From Maricaulis sp036231565 (GTDB taxonomy: Bacteria; Pseudomonadota; Alphaproteobacteria; Caulobacterales; Maricaulaceae): DNA of 64,000 nucleotides. The position numbers and the translations under genes were made by a program. Shown here piece after piece: positions 1-8,114 of this stretch (positions are counted from its first letter, which is position 1; the number at the start of each line of letters is the position of its first letter). The stretch is taken from the NCBI GenBank assembly GCA_036231565.1, contig JAZAHA010000005.1, positions 1-64,000 of the forward strand, in the 5' to 3' direction. The notes under the pieces are model-generated. The model was given only the letters and a program-made list of their open reading frames with translations, was not told where the DNA came from and made no database searches.

Positions 1-45
1 CACGGGGCGCGCGCCGGGGGGGCGCGGGGGGGGGGTTTATAATCC
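1..45. other. G-rich low-complexity stretch at window edge
   Basis: Runs of G and GC alternation with no coding or structural signal that I can name. It directly abuts a dispersed repeat. It may be genuine intergenic sequence or a spot prone to sequencing error. Confidence 0.4.
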
Positions 46-51
46 GGCCCC

Positions 52-197
52 AATCCTCCCCTTGGCGGGGGAGGGGGCCCGGCGACGCGGGGCGGAGGGG
101 GGGAATCCCGGTGGTCGCACAGTCGCAGAGACCTCGCCCCCACCCCCTCCGAACCGGAGCTGCGCTCCGACCCACCTCCTCCATCAAGGGGGAGGAT
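52..197. repeat. Dispersed intergenic repeat, family A, copy 1
   Basis: An element of about 146 bp whose ends are inverted copies of ATCCTCCCC(C)TTG. The left end folds into a hairpin (CCTCCCC, five-base loop, GGGGAGG), and an internal hairpin CGGAGC-tgc-GCTCCG lies at 155-169. Its middle (gaatcccggtgg ... ccccaccccctcc) closely matches the copy at 17251-17397. It lies just upstream of the permease gene at 231. The size, terminal symmetry and multiple copies suggest a MITE-like or REP-like element; that is inference. Confidence 0.75.
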
Positions 198-230
198 GAC
201 TTTCGCGGCGCGCAAGGATAGCCATAGGTC

Positions 231-1148
231 ATGCAGGCTTCGATCGTCTCCGCTCTCGTCCCCGTATTCGGTGTCATCTTCATCGGATGGCTGTTGCGCC
301 GGTCCAGCCTTCTGCCGGATGACAGCTGGGCCCCGATCTCGCGCCTCGCCTATCTGGGCCTGTCGCCCGCCCTGCTGTTTTCCTCGATCAGCCATGCCGA
401 CCTCAGCAATATCCAGCTGGGCAGCTTCATCCTGGCAGCCATGCTGGGCTTTCTGGGCATGGCGGCGATCACGCTGGCGCTGAAACCCTTCCTGCGCATT
501 CCAGACCCCACCTATACCAGCCTCTTCCAGGCGACCTGCCGCTGGAACGGCCTCCTCATCCTGGCCCTGGGCATTGCCCTGTTCGGCGATGAGGGCGAGA
601 TCCTGGTGGCGCTGATCATGGTCGTCTCCATCCCGCTGGTGAACATGGAGTGCGTGGCGGCCCTGTCGGTCTGGGGCGATGGTGCCAAGCCGAAATGGGA
701 TTCGATCTTCTATCGCATCCTCACCAATCCGCTGATCCTCGGCTCGGCCGCGGGCGGGATCGTCAATCTGGGCAATATTCCCCTGCCCGGCATGGTGACG
801 GACACGGTCGACCTCATGGGCCAGGCCGCCCTGCCGCTGATCCTTCTGGCTGTCGGAGCCGGTCTCAATTTCACGGCCATGAAGGCCCGGCCGCGCCTGC
901 TGGCGCTGTCAGTCTTCATCAAGCTGATGATCGGGCCGCTGGTCTTTTATGGCGTCGGCCGGGCGCTGGGCATCGAGGGCGTACCGCTGACCATCCTCCT
1001 GCTCACCGGCGCCAGCCCAGGCGCTGCCTCGGCCTATGTGCTGGCCAAACAGATGGGCGGCGATGCGCCCTATTCGGCCGGAGACATCACGGCATCAGCG
1101 CTGTTCTGCTTCGTCACCATCCCGTTCTGGCTGTGGGCGTTGGGGTGA
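231..1148 (+). CDS. AEC-family (auxin efflux carrier-like) permease
   Basis: A 305-residue, very hydrophobic protein with about ten predicted membrane segments and no soluble domain, matching the length and layout of the AEC/PIN-like transporter family. Members export small organic anions (malate, malonate, auxin-like compounds), but the substrate cannot be read from sequence. The segments fall into two groups of about five around a polar stretch near residues 150-160, as is usual in the family. A glycine/alanine-rich stretch containing TGASPGAASAYVLA near residues 260-275 fits the family's C-terminal half. Spacing to the next gene is 63 bp and that gene converges on it, so it is probably transcribed alone. 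The ribosome-binding site is weak, so the ATG is chosen mainly because membrane segment 1 begins right after it. Confidence 0.85.
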   Translation: MQASIVSALVPVFGVIFIGWLLRRSSLLPDDSWAPISRLAYLGLSPALLFSSISHADLSNIQLGSFILAAMLGFLGMAAITLALKPFLRIPDPTYTSLFQATCRWNGLLILALGIALFGDEGEILVALIMVVSIPLVNMECVAALSVWGDGAKPKWDSIFYRILTNPLILGSAAGGIVNLGNIPLPGMVTDTVDLMGQAALPLILLAVGAGLNFTAMKARPRLLALSVFIKLMIGPLVFYGVGRALGIEGVPLTILLLTGASPGAASAYVLAKQMGGDAPYSAGDITASALFCFVTIPFWLWALG

Positions 1149-1178
1149 ACGGCTCAACGCCTGATCAACAAGCGTTAC

Positions 1179-1194
1179 CCTGACGAAAGTCGGG
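1179..1194. repeat. Short hairpin between convergent genes (possible family-B remnant)
   Basis: CCTGAC-GAAA-GTCGGG forms a 6-bp stem (one G.T pair) with a GNRA-type loop, followed by ATGAC. The cgggatgac end resembles the terminal repeat of the element at 50742-50930. It sits between two convergent stop codons, so it could serve as a transcription stop for either side, but there is no T-tract. Confidence 0.35.
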
Positions 1195-1211
1195 ATGACG
1201 GTGTTCAGTGC

Positions 1212-2183
1212 TCAATCCCCCAGACAGTACCGCTCACCCTCTTCCGCCAGACCGAAGCCGGCATCAAGCACCTGCTGGCGTTCCGGGGCGTCCGGGAAGC
1301 GCACCGGATTGGTATGGTTGAAATGGATGAAGCGGATCTTGGCCCTTTCCCAGACAGGCAGATCTGCGAAGCGCGCCATGGAATGCGTGATGAAGGGATG
1401 CGGAAAGCCGGACATGTCGCGTCCCGGAATCTCGCCATTGGCGAAGAAGGTGGCGTCGATATAGGCGACATCCACCGAAGCCAGCACCTGTTCGATCATG
1501 CCGGGCGCGCCATCCTCGACATCACCCCAGACATCCCACTCATCCCAGCTGTCGATATCCGGCAGGAAGAGCGCCGAGCGGTCCGGCCCATCGATGCGGA
1601 AGCCGACGACCTCGGTGTATTCCTGACGATGGGGCACTTCGAAGGGCGTCACGGTGAGCGAGCCCACGACGGACGGTTCGTCGGCCTGCAGGTCTTCCAG
1701 CACGATATTGCCCAGACGCACCAGCTGGTCCCAGGGCCCGTTGGAAAACAGGAAGGCCGCCATGGACGGCATGACATGCACCGGCACACCCTGAGCGCCC
1801 ATGCTCTCGAAGCCGAGGAACATAAGTCCGGTGTAGTGGCCGATATGGCCATGGGTGAGGAATATCCCGTCCAGCCCTGGACCCTCGCCTGTTAACGGGG
1901 CGAATTCGTCCAGACGCTGCAGCTGTTCACGCATGTCCGGTGTCGCCTCGAACAGGTAGCGCGCATCGTGCGGGCGGTCGACAACGGCGAGCGAGGTCGC
2001 CAGCCGCCGCAGGGAGGGGTCGGCCCAGGCCGGATCGTCCGGATTGCCGATCTGCGGCGCCCCGCCATCCTGAGCCACGCCCAGCACGAGAAGTTCGACC
2101 GCACAACGAGGCGGAGGCGGAGCTTCGGACTGGACAGCCGATGCAAGAAGCGCGAGCACAAGCGCGCCGGAGAGAGTCGTCAT
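1212..2183 (-). CDS. Exported PqqB-like metallo-beta-lactamase-fold hydrolase
   Basis: A 323-residue protein. Residues 1-20 look like a signal peptide. The mature N-terminus has LGVAQDGGAPQIG, the opening signature of the PqqB-like branch of the metallo-beta-lactamase fold. The metal motif is LTHGHIGHYTGL, so the classical HxHxDH is HxHxGH with the aspartate replaced. Later motifs are VPHRQEYTEVVGF, LFLPDIDSWDEW and FIHFNHTNP, all plausible ligand or active-site segments. PQQ-synthesis genes are absent nearby, so a role in PQQ synthesis is unlikely and the substrate is unknown. The reading frame extends upstream into the divergent pyrB, but the ATG at 2183 gives the signal peptide. It diverges from pyrB across a 120-bp gap. 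Confidence 0.8.
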   Translation of the reverse strand: MTTLSGALVLALLASAVQSEAPPPPRCAVELLVLGVAQDGGAPQIGNPDDPAWADPSLRRLATSLAVVDRPHDARYLFEATPDMREQLQRLDEFAPLTGEGPGLDGIFLTHGHIGHYTGLMFLGFESMGAQGVPVHVMPSMAAFLFSNGPWDQLVRLGNIVLEDLQADEPSVVGSLTVTPFEVPHRQEYTEVVGFRIDGPDRSALFLPDIDSWDEWDVWGDVEDGAPGMIEQVLASVDVAYIDATFFANGEIPGRDMSGFPHPFITHSMARFADLPVWERAKIRFIHFNHTNPVRFPDAPERQQVLDAGFGLAEEGERYCLGD

Positions 2184-2206
2184 TTGGAAACGAGAAGCGA
2201 AGCCGT

Positions 2207-2246
2207 GCGGCGGGTCAAGCCTTCCCTCCGGCTTGCCCGTTGCCGC
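2207..2246 (+). promoter_or_regulatory. Imperfect hairpin upstream of pyrB
   Basis: GCGGC-GGG-CAAGCC pairs with GGCTTG-CCC-GCCGC around an 8-base pyrimidine-rich loop (ttccctcc), with small bulges. It ends 57 bp before the pyrB start, so it could be part of a leader or attenuator that senses pyrimidines. No T-run follows, and the hairpin also lies in the divergent upstream region of the metallo-hydrolase gene. Its function is unproven. Confidence 0.3.
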
Positions 2247-2303
2247 GACTGCCCCTATACCGCCGCAGACATCTTTCCGGGGCCTGACGAAACGGGAGGC
2301 GGG

Positions 2304-3281
2304 ATGACCCGCGCCGCATTTTCCTACGACTTCCCCCACCGCCACCTGATCTCGGTGGCCGATCTCAATCCCGTCGACATCCGCATCATCTTCGAGCGCG
2401 CTGCCCACTGGCTGGCGGTGAACCGCACGCCGGACAAGTCGAGCGATATGCTCAAGGGGCTGACGGTACTGAACCTCTTCTTCGAGGCGTCGACCCGGAC
2501 CCAGGGCTCGTTCGAGATGGCGGGCAAGCGGCTGGGCGCCGATGTGGTGAATTTCGCCGTGGCGCACTCTTCCGCCTCGAAGGGCGAGAGCCTGTCGGAC
2601 ACAGCGCGCACGCTGGCGGCCATGCGTCCGGACATCATGGTGGTTCGCCATTCGGCCACCGGCGCGCCGCGCTTCCTCGCGCAACGCACCGGTCTGGCCG
2701 TGGTCAATGCCGGCGACGGCATGCACGAGCACCCGACCCAGGCCCTGCTCGACAGTTTCACCCTGGCCCAGCACTGGGGCGAGGTCGGTGGCAAGCGCAT
2801 CCTGATTGTCGGCGACATCCTCCACTCGCGCGTCGCCCGCTCGAATATCGGCCTGCTGAACATTCTCGGCGCAGAGATCCGTCTGTGCGCCCCGCCCACC
2901 CTGCTGCCCTCCGATGTCGACCAGTGGGGCTGCGACGTCTTCCACGATCTCGACGACGCCCTTCAGGGCTGCGACGCCGTCATGGCGCTACGCCAGCAGA
3001 AGGAGCGCATGTCCGGCGGCTTCGTACCTTCGGCGCGCGAATTCTTCCATCTGTTCGGCCTGACGCATGAACGCCTGGAAGTCTGCTCGCCCGACGTGCT
3101 GGTCATGCATCCCGGCCCGATGAACCGCGGCACGGAAATCCACACCAAGCTGGCTGACGATCCGGAGAAGAGCGTGATCCTGGAACAGGTCGAAAGCGGC
3201 GTGGCCGTGCGCATGGCGGTGCTCGAGCTGATCGGCGAGACCATCCGCCGCGACTTCGGCAAGCGGGAGGCCGGACAATGA
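2304..3281 (+). CDS. pyrB: Aspartate carbamoyltransferase catalytic subunit
   Basis: A 325-residue enzyme that condenses carbamoyl phosphate with aspartate, the committed step of pyrimidine synthesis, in the cytoplasm. Visible motifs are the carbamoyl-phosphate loop STRTQGSFE (about 63-71), DGMHEHPTQALLD near 145-157, and MHPGPMNRGTEI near residues 271-282. The frame is open far upstream, but the ATG at 2304 follows a good ribosome-binding site (gggaggcggg) and gives the normal N-terminus. Its stop overlaps the start of the next gene by ATGA, so the pair is translationally coupled. That partner is a dihydroorotase homologue lacking metal ligands. This resembles pyrB-pyrC' pairs of other proteobacteria, where the dead homologue helps assemble the transcarbamoylase. 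No regulatory pyrI is present. Confidence 0.95.
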   Translation: MTRAAFSYDFPHRHLISVADLNPVDIRIIFERAAHWLAVNRTPDKSSDMLKGLTVLNLFFEASTRTQGSFEMAGKRLGADVVNFAVAHSSASKGESLSDTARTLAAMRPDIMVVRHSATGAPRFLAQRTGLAVVNAGDGMHEHPTQALLDSFTLAQHWGEVGGKRILIVGDILHSRVARSNIGLLNILGAEIRLCAPPTLLPSDVDQWGCDVFHDLDDALQGCDAVMALRQQKERMSGGFVPSAREFFHLFGLTHERLEVCSPDVLVMHPGPMNRGTEIHTKLADDPEKSVILEQVESGVAVRMAVLELIGETIRRDFGKREAGQ

Positions 3282-4564
3282 GCGAGACCAGCCTGGCCAT
3301 TATCAATGCCCGCCTTGTCGACCCGGCCTCCGGTCATGACGGTCCCGGCGGCGTGCTGATCGAGGACGGTGTCATCGTCCAGACCGGCAGCGAGATCGAT
3401 ATCGATGCCGCCGATGCGGTGATCGACGCAAAGGGCTGTATCCTAGCGCCCGCGCTGATCGATCTGCGCTGCGCCAAGGAAGCGGCCCTCACACCGGATG
3501 GCGAGACACTGGACACGCTGACAGCTGGCGCGGCGGCCGGTGGGTTCGGCACAATCGTGCTGGCTCCAAATGCCCGCGCCCCGCTGGACAAGGCCGACGG
3601 GTTTGCCGGCATGAATCGCGGCCTCGCAAAACACGGTGTCAATGTGCTCTCCGCCTGTGGCGCCACCCAGGGCCTGGCCGGCGAACAGATGGCCGAGATC
3701 GGGCTGATGGTCCGCGGCGGTGCGGTCTATGCCGGCCAGGGCGACCGGCCCATCAGCGACACCCGCACCATGCGCCGCCTGCTGGCCTATACCAGCCAGT
3801 TCGATATCTGGCTCTCCGTGCGTCCGGCCGATGCGGACCTGTCCGAAGGCACCGTGGCGCTGGAGAGCGACTGGTCGGCCCGCATGGGCCTGCCGGCAGA
3901 ACCGGCCCTTTCCGAACGGATCGCCATCGAACGCGACGCCGCTTTGGCCGAACTGTCCGGCGGCAAGCTGATGATCGACCGCCTGTCGACCGCCGAGGGG
4001 CTGACGGCTCTGCGCCGGGCCCGCAAACGCGATCAGGAGATCGCCGCCACCGTGGCCGTCGCCCACCTCACCCTCAACGAGGTCGATGCCGGCGGGCTGG
4101 ACAGCGCTTTCCGCATGGACCCGCCGCTGCGCAGCGAGGCTGACAGACGCGCTCTGGTCGACGCCGTCACAAGCGGTGAGATCGATGCCGTTGTCACCGA
4201 CCACCGGCCCACGCCGTTTGACGACAAGGGCGAGCCCTTTGCTCTCGCCATCGCCGGCACGATGAGCCTGGAAACCGCGCTCGGTGCGATGCTGGGCCTC
4301 GTCCATGACGGCCAGCTGGAGCTGATCGACGCCCTGCGGGTGATGACCTGCGGCCCCGCCGACCTTCTGGGTTTGCCGCAAGGCCGGATCACCGAAGGCG
4401 CTCCCGCCGATTTGATCCTGATCGATGGTGACAAGCCCTGGGTCTGCGATCCGGACCGTTTCCATTCCGCCCGCGGCAATTGCGCCTGGGCCGGGCGCCG
4501 TTTCCAGGGACAGGTCTTGCAAACCCTCGTCGGCGGAGTCACGATATACAACCAAAGAGCGTAA
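3278..4564 (+). CDS. pyrC: Dihydroorotase homologue, probably inactive (PyrC'-type)
   Basis: A 428-residue amidohydrolase-fold protein, full length for type-I dihydroorotase. The expected metal-binding HxH after PGLID is replaced: the sequence reads PALIDLRCAKEAAL (58-71). The usual CMPNT motif is LAPNARAP (95-102). The positions of the other histidine ligands read LSVRPAD (179-185) and IDRLSTAEG (233-241). Only the late aspartate region VVTDHRP (305-311) is retained. The fold is kept (GGFGTIV, AHLTLNEVD, DPPLRSEADR) but catalysis is very unlikely. In Pseudomonas-type systems such a PyrC' is a structural partner of PyrB, and the ATGA overlap with pyrB supports that role here. A catalytic pyrC should exist elsewhere in the genome. 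It is followed 6 bp later by plsY. Confidence 0.88.
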   Translation: MSETSLAIINARLVDPASGHDGPGGVLIEDGVIVQTGSEIDIDAADAVIDAKGCILAPALIDLRCAKEAALTPDGETLDTLTAGAAAGGFGTIVLAPNARAPLDKADGFAGMNRGLAKHGVNVLSACGATQGLAGEQMAEIGLMVRGGAVYAGQGDRPISDTRTMRRLLAYTSQFDIWLSVRPADADLSEGTVALESDWSARMGLPAEPALSERIAIERDAALAELSGGKLMIDRLSTAEGLTALRRARKRDQEIAATVAVAHLTLNEVDAGGLDSAFRMDPPLRSEADRRALVDAVTSGEIDAVVTDHRPTPFDDKGEPFALAIAGTMSLETALGAMLGLVHDGQLELIDALRVMTCGPADLLGLPQGRITEGAPADLILIDGDKPWVCDPDRFHSARGNCAWAGRRFQGQVLQTLVGGVTIYNQRA

Positions 4565-4570
4565 TCAGTC

Positions 4571-5206
4571 ATGCAACCTCTCTATCTGGCATTCGCGGCC
4601 ATCGGTGGCTACCTGTTCGGCTCCATTCCCTTCGGCCTTGTGCTGGTAAGGCTGGCCGGGCTGGGCGATATCCGTACGATCGGGTCGGGGAATATCGGTG
4701 CCACGAATGTGCTGCGCACCGGACGCAAGGACCTCGCCGCCGCCACGCTTCTCCTCGACGCCGGCAAGGCGGGCATCGCCGCTGCCGTCTTCGGCCTTCT
4801 GCTGGGCACGACGGCCGGCCTGGTCGCCGGGGCCGCCGCCTTCGTTGGCCACTGTTTCCCGGTCTGGTTGAAATTCAGGGGCGGCAAGGGCGTCGCGACC
4901 TTTGTCGGCACGATGCTGGTCGTATTCTGGCCGGTCGGCCTCGTGGTGATCGGTACCTGGCTGCTGATGGCTGCGATCTTCCGGATTTCCTCGCTCGCCG
5001 CCCTCACCGCTGCACTCGCCGCTCCGGCGGCGGCCTGGTTCCTGGGCCGGCCGGACGTGGCCATCATGGCCGGTGTGCTCACCGTGCTGATCTATGTCCT
5101 GCACCGCGCCAATATCGCCCGCCTCCTCAAGGGCGAGGAGCCGCGTATCGGCGGCAAGAAGGATGCGGCTCCGGCAACGGACGATCCCGGAGACACGGCC
5201 GCATGA
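4571..5206 (+). CDS. plsY: Acyl-phosphate:glycerol-3-phosphate acyltransferase PlsY
   Basis: A 211-residue inner-membrane enzyme that transfers an acyl group from acyl-phosphate to glycerol 3-phosphate, the first step of phospholipid synthesis. It has about five membrane segments and the three family motifs: GSIPFGLVLVRLAG...IGSGNIGATNVLRTGRK (N-terminal, about 17-53), HCFPVWLKFRGGKGVATFVG (about 96-115), and a third loop before the last segment. The basic, hydrophilic C-terminal tail after residue 185 is slightly long. Its TGA overlaps the dprA start (ATGA). The pyrB-pyrC-plsY-dprA order with 4-6 bp junctions indicates one transcript. Confidence 0.95.
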   Translation: MQPLYLAFAAIGGYLFGSIPFGLVLVRLAGLGDIRTIGSGNIGATNVLRTGRKDLAAATLLLDAGKAGIAAAVFGLLLGTTAGLVAGAAAFVGHCFPVWLKFRGGKGVATFVGTMLVVFWPVGLVVIGTWLLMAAIFRISSLAALTAALAAPAAAWFLGRPDVAIMAGVLTVLIYVLHRANIARLLKGEEPRIGGKKDAAPATDDPGDTAA

Positions 5207-6372
5207 GCGAAGCCGGGCCCGGCCACACCGAAAGGGTGATGTGGCTGCGCCTGGCGCGCACAGAAGGGCTGGGCGCCGTCGGCTTTGCCCGGCTGATCGC
5301 CCGCTACGTCACGGCCGGGGCCGCGCTCGACGCCCTGCCCGAACGCTGCCGCAAGGCCGGAAAGCCGGCTCCCGTCATTCCCTCCCGCGAGACGATCGAA
5401 GCTGAACTGGACGCGGTGGACCGGATCGGCGGCGCGATACTCACCGGGATCGATCCTGGTTTCCCACCACTCCTCGCCGCCATCCCCGCGCCACCGCCAG
5501 CCCTGGTCGTCAAGGGCGACCTCACCCTGCTCGACCGTCCGGCCTGTGCCATGGTCGGCGCTCGCAATGCCTCGGCAGCCGGTCTGCGCTTTGCGCGCGA
5601 ACTCGCGCACGGGCTGGGCGGTGAAGGCATTGTTGTGGTCTCGGGCCTGGCCCGCGGCATTGACGGCGCCGCCCATTCCGGCGCGCTGGAGACCGGCACG
5701 ATTGCTGTCGTCGCCGGCGGCATCGATCATATCTACCCGCCCGAGCACGCCGATCTGCACAATGCCATCGCCGAACGCGGTCTTGTCGTCTCCGAACGCC
5801 CTCTGGGCAGCATCCCGACCGCCCGCGATTTCCCACGCCGCAACCGGCTGATCTCCGGCCTGTCCCGCGGCACGGTCGTGGTCGAGGCGGCACTGCGTTC
5901 CGGCTCGCTGATCACGGCACGCTTTGCCGCCGAACAGGGACGCGAAGTGATGGCGGTGCCCGGCTCGCCGATCGATCCGCGCGCCCGCGGCTCCAACCAG
6001 CTCCTGCGGGATGGCGCTCATCTGGTCGAAACCGTCGAGGATGTGACCGGGATACTCGCCGGCCTGCAGAGCCTGCCGCAGGTGCGCGAAGCGGGCACGG
6101 GTTCCGCCGACGACCTCCTCGACGAGGACTGGCCGGACACCCTGACAGGCGAAGTTCCGACTGAAACACCGGATTCCGGCGAGGACGATGTCAACAAGGA
6201 GCGGTATGTCCGCGGTCTGGTGTCGCCGACCCCTGTCTCGGTCGACGAGATCGCCCGGCAAAGCGGACTGCCCGCCGGGACCGTCTCGGCCATGCTGATG
6301 GAAATGGAGCTGACCGGTGAAGTCGTACGCCTCCCCGGCGGGCTGATCCAGCGCGTGGCAACCGCACGCTAG
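5203..6372 (+). CDS. dprA: DNA-processing protein DprA (Smf)
   Basis: A 389-residue protein that binds incoming single-stranded DNA in natural transformation and loads RecA. It has an N-terminal helix-hairpin-like region (1-75), a central Rossmann-like domain with MVGARNAS, SGLARGIDGAAH, VVAGGIDHIYPPEH, FPRRNRLISGLS and GSLITARFAAEQGREV (typical DprA signatures), and a C-terminal winged-helix domain (about 325-385, PVSVDEIARQSGLPAGTVSAML) as in other alphaproteobacteria. The start overlaps the plsY stop by ATGA. Presence of dprA alone does not prove competence, and no com genes are in the window. Confidence 0.95.
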   Translation: MSEAGPGHTERVMWLRLARTEGLGAVGFARLIARYVTAGAALDALPERCRKAGKPAPVIPSRETIEAELDAVDRIGGAILTGIDPGFPPLLAAIPAPPPALVVKGDLTLLDRPACAMVGARNASAAGLRFARELAHGLGGEGIVVVSGLARGIDGAAHSGALETGTIAVVAGGIDHIYPPEHADLHNAIAERGLVVSERPLGSIPTARDFPRRNRLISGLSRGTVVVEAALRSGSLITARFAAEQGREVMAVPGSPIDPRARGSNQLLRDGAHLVETVEDVTGILAGLQSLPQVREAGTGSADDLLDEDWPDTLTGEVPTETPDSGEDDVNKERYVRGLVSPTPVSVDEIARQSGLPAGTVSAMLMEMELTGEVVRLPGGLIQRVATAR

Positions 6373-6402
6373 ACAGCCGGCGCAGCGTTCACCGGGAGAT
6401 GG

Positions 6403-6615
6403 CTATTCGCCGGCATCTTCGATGGCCTGGCCTTCCAGTTCGACAATCTGGGCGGCCACTTCGATCAGTATGGCGGCGCGGTTCATCCGGAACCGGTAGG
6501 CGTCTTCGCTGAGCGCTCGAAGGCGCCGGGACAGCCGCTCCGCGTCCACACCGCAGGTGAACGCCGGAGCGGGGGGCTTGCCAAAAAGATCTACCGGGCG
6601 TCTTGCGCGTTTCAT
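6403..6615 (-). CDS. Small conserved-looking hypothetical protein
   Basis: A 70-residue, mainly helical, charged protein starting MKRARRPVDLFG. It has no membrane segment or motif that I recognise. Two adjacent ATGs (6618 and 6615) follow GGAGG; the second has the better spacing and is used here. It lies 62 bp downstream of the dnaJ-like gene on the same strand and converges on dprA. Helix-rich composition with regular hydrophobic spacing (RLSRRLRALSEDAYRFRMNRA) supports a real protein. Function unknown. Confidence 0.55.
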   Translation of the reverse strand: MKRARRPVDLFGKPPAPAFTCGVDAERLSRRLRALSEDAYRFRMNRAAILIEVAAQIVELEGQAIEDAGE

Positions 6616-6677
6616 CATCGCCTCCCTCACCATAGCCAGAATACAACCAAAAGGGGCAAATGAGACCGTGACGCGGA

Positions 6678-7145
6678 TCACGACCTGTCGTTGAGATGAT
6701 CCAGCAGCAAATCCCGCGCTTCCTGAACCTGGCGTGCCAGGGCGGCCGAGCCTTCTCCGGTATCAGGGTGAAGCTTCTTCATCAGGCGGCGGTGCGCCTG
6801 ACGGATTGTCTCGGCGTCAGCGGACGCATCCACTCCGAGAATGTCCCGCGCATCGGCCAGGCTCATGCCTGTGGCCGGCGCAGAGCCGGCCGATCCGCCG
6901 GAACTGCGCGAGCGGCGATGGGGAACGCGGATCGCCCTACCCAGCATGCCTAGGCCGAACAGACCGATCGGCCCGCCAAGGATGACGGCGCCGCGCAGGC
7001 AAATCACCACGCCAGCGATCAGCGCGCCGCTTCCCAGGATGATGCGCACCATGCGGGCGGCATCGTCCGTCTTCTGCTGCGAAAACCACCACGCCGCCCC
7101 CAGACAGGCGGTCAGCAGCAGAGCTCCGAAGACAAAAGCGGCCAT
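6678..7145 (-). CDS. Membrane-anchored J-domain protein
   Basis: A 155-residue protein. Two hydrophobic segments (about 2-20 and 35-68) are followed by a basic, Ser/Gly-rich linker (71-92) and a C-terminal J-domain (about 96-152) with the essential HPD tripeptide at 126-128 in RRLMKKLHPDTGEG. J-domains stimulate Hsp70 ATPase; with an N-terminal anchor it would recruit DnaK to the inner membrane. The topology resembles the DjlA or TIM14/Pam18 type, common in alphaproteobacteria. It begins 2 bp after the mipZ stop, so it is cotranscribed with this cell-division regulator. A specific client is not known. Confidence 0.85.
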   Translation of the reverse strand: MAAFVFGALLLTACLGAAWWFSQQKTDDAARMVRIILGSGALIAGVVICLRGAVILGGPIGLFGLGMLGRAIRVPHRRSRSSGGSAGSAPATGMSLADARDILGVDASADAETIRQAHRRLMKKLHPDTGEGSAALARQVQEARDLLLDHLNDRS

Positions 7146-7147
7146 GG

Positions 7148-8035
7148 CTAGAACGGGATGGGCTGACCTTCCAAGCCCGGCAGTTTGAGCACGATCAGCA
7201 GGTCGCGCAATTCCTGGCGCGCTGCGACGTGGCTCATGGTGAAGGTGACGGTCGAGCCGTTTTCGGTGAGATCCAGCAGGGTCAGCCCGAGCGGGAAGAG
7301 CTCACGATAGATGACCCGCTCGGCAAAGCCCGGCGCAAGCCGGAAGCCGATCCGCTGAGAGAGCATTTTAAGACCCTCGCCCACACGGCGCTTGTTTCGC
7401 GCATCCAGCATGGAAATGCGGTTCCGCATCACCACCCAGTCGATCGACTTCTTCTGCATCGCCGCTTTACGCTTGCGGCATTCCCAGACCATTTCGCTGT
7501 AAAGGCTCGGACTGCCGACCTCGAACGTGTCCGGATCGATCTCGGCCAGCAGGTCGAAATCGATGAAGCTGTCATTGACCGGCGTGATGATCGTGTCGGC
7601 ACTGGAATGGGCGAGCCGCGAGTAGAGCGTGTCAGCGCCCGGAGCGTCTATGACGACGAAATCACACTGGGTTTTCAGTTCGGTCAGAGCAGCCGAGAAA
7701 CGATCCGTCTCCTCCTGTTCGACCAGATCCAGATCGCGCTGCGCCGACGGTGCGAGCGCTATCTCGACCGGCCGCGGCAGGCCGAGACCATGCCGTTCGC
7801 ACCAGCGTTCGCGATTGCCCAGATAGCGGCCGAAGGTGCGCTGGCGCAGATCGAGATCCATCGCCCCGACTGTCTTGCCCATGCGCATCAGAGCTACCGC
7901 CAGGTGCATGGCGACAGTGGACTTGCCGGCACCGCCCTTCTCATTGCCCACCACGATAACGTGCGCTTCACGCACGCCGTCGCGGACACGCCCGAGCGGG
8001 CGCGGCGGCAAACGGAAGGCCGATTGTTTCGTCAT
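7148..8035 (-). CDS. mipZ: Division-site selection ATPase MipZ (ParA/MinD superfamily)
   Basis: A 295-residue P-loop ATPase. The deviant Walker A KGGAGKST (33-40, in VIVVGNEKGGAGKST) marks the ParA/MinD family. DLDLRQRTFGRYLGNR, VIDAPGADT, TPVNDSFIDFDLL and VIYRELFPLGLTLLDL match the MipZ branch specifically. In Caulobacter, MipZ forms bipolar gradients from ParB-parS and blocks FtsZ polymerisation, placing the Z-ring at midcell. This copy has about 20 extra N-terminal residues compared with Caulobacter MipZ; an internal GTG at codon 21 would give the canonical length, so the start is uncertain. It is followed immediately by the J-domain gene. Confidence 0.93.
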   Translation of the reverse strand: MTKQSAFRLPPRPLGRVRDGVREAHVIVVGNEKGGAGKSTVAMHLAVALMRMGKTVGAMDLDLRQRTFGRYLGNRERWCERHGLGLPRPVEIALAPSAQRDLDLVEQEETDRFSAALTELKTQCDFVVIDAPGADTLYSRLAHSSADTIITPVNDSFIDFDLLAEIDPDTFEVGSPSLYSEMVWECRKRKAAMQKKSIDWVVMRNRISMLDARNKRRVGEGLKMLSQRIGFRLAPGFAERVIYRELFPLGLTLLDLTENGSTVTFTMSHVAARQELRDLLIVLKLPGLEGQPIPF

Positions 8036-8114
8036 GACTACCCAAATCCCCTGCGCCGCGCCGGCCTCGCAAAGGAGGCCAGGCTACGCCAGCCCGATAC
8101 AGCGCTTCCCGGTC

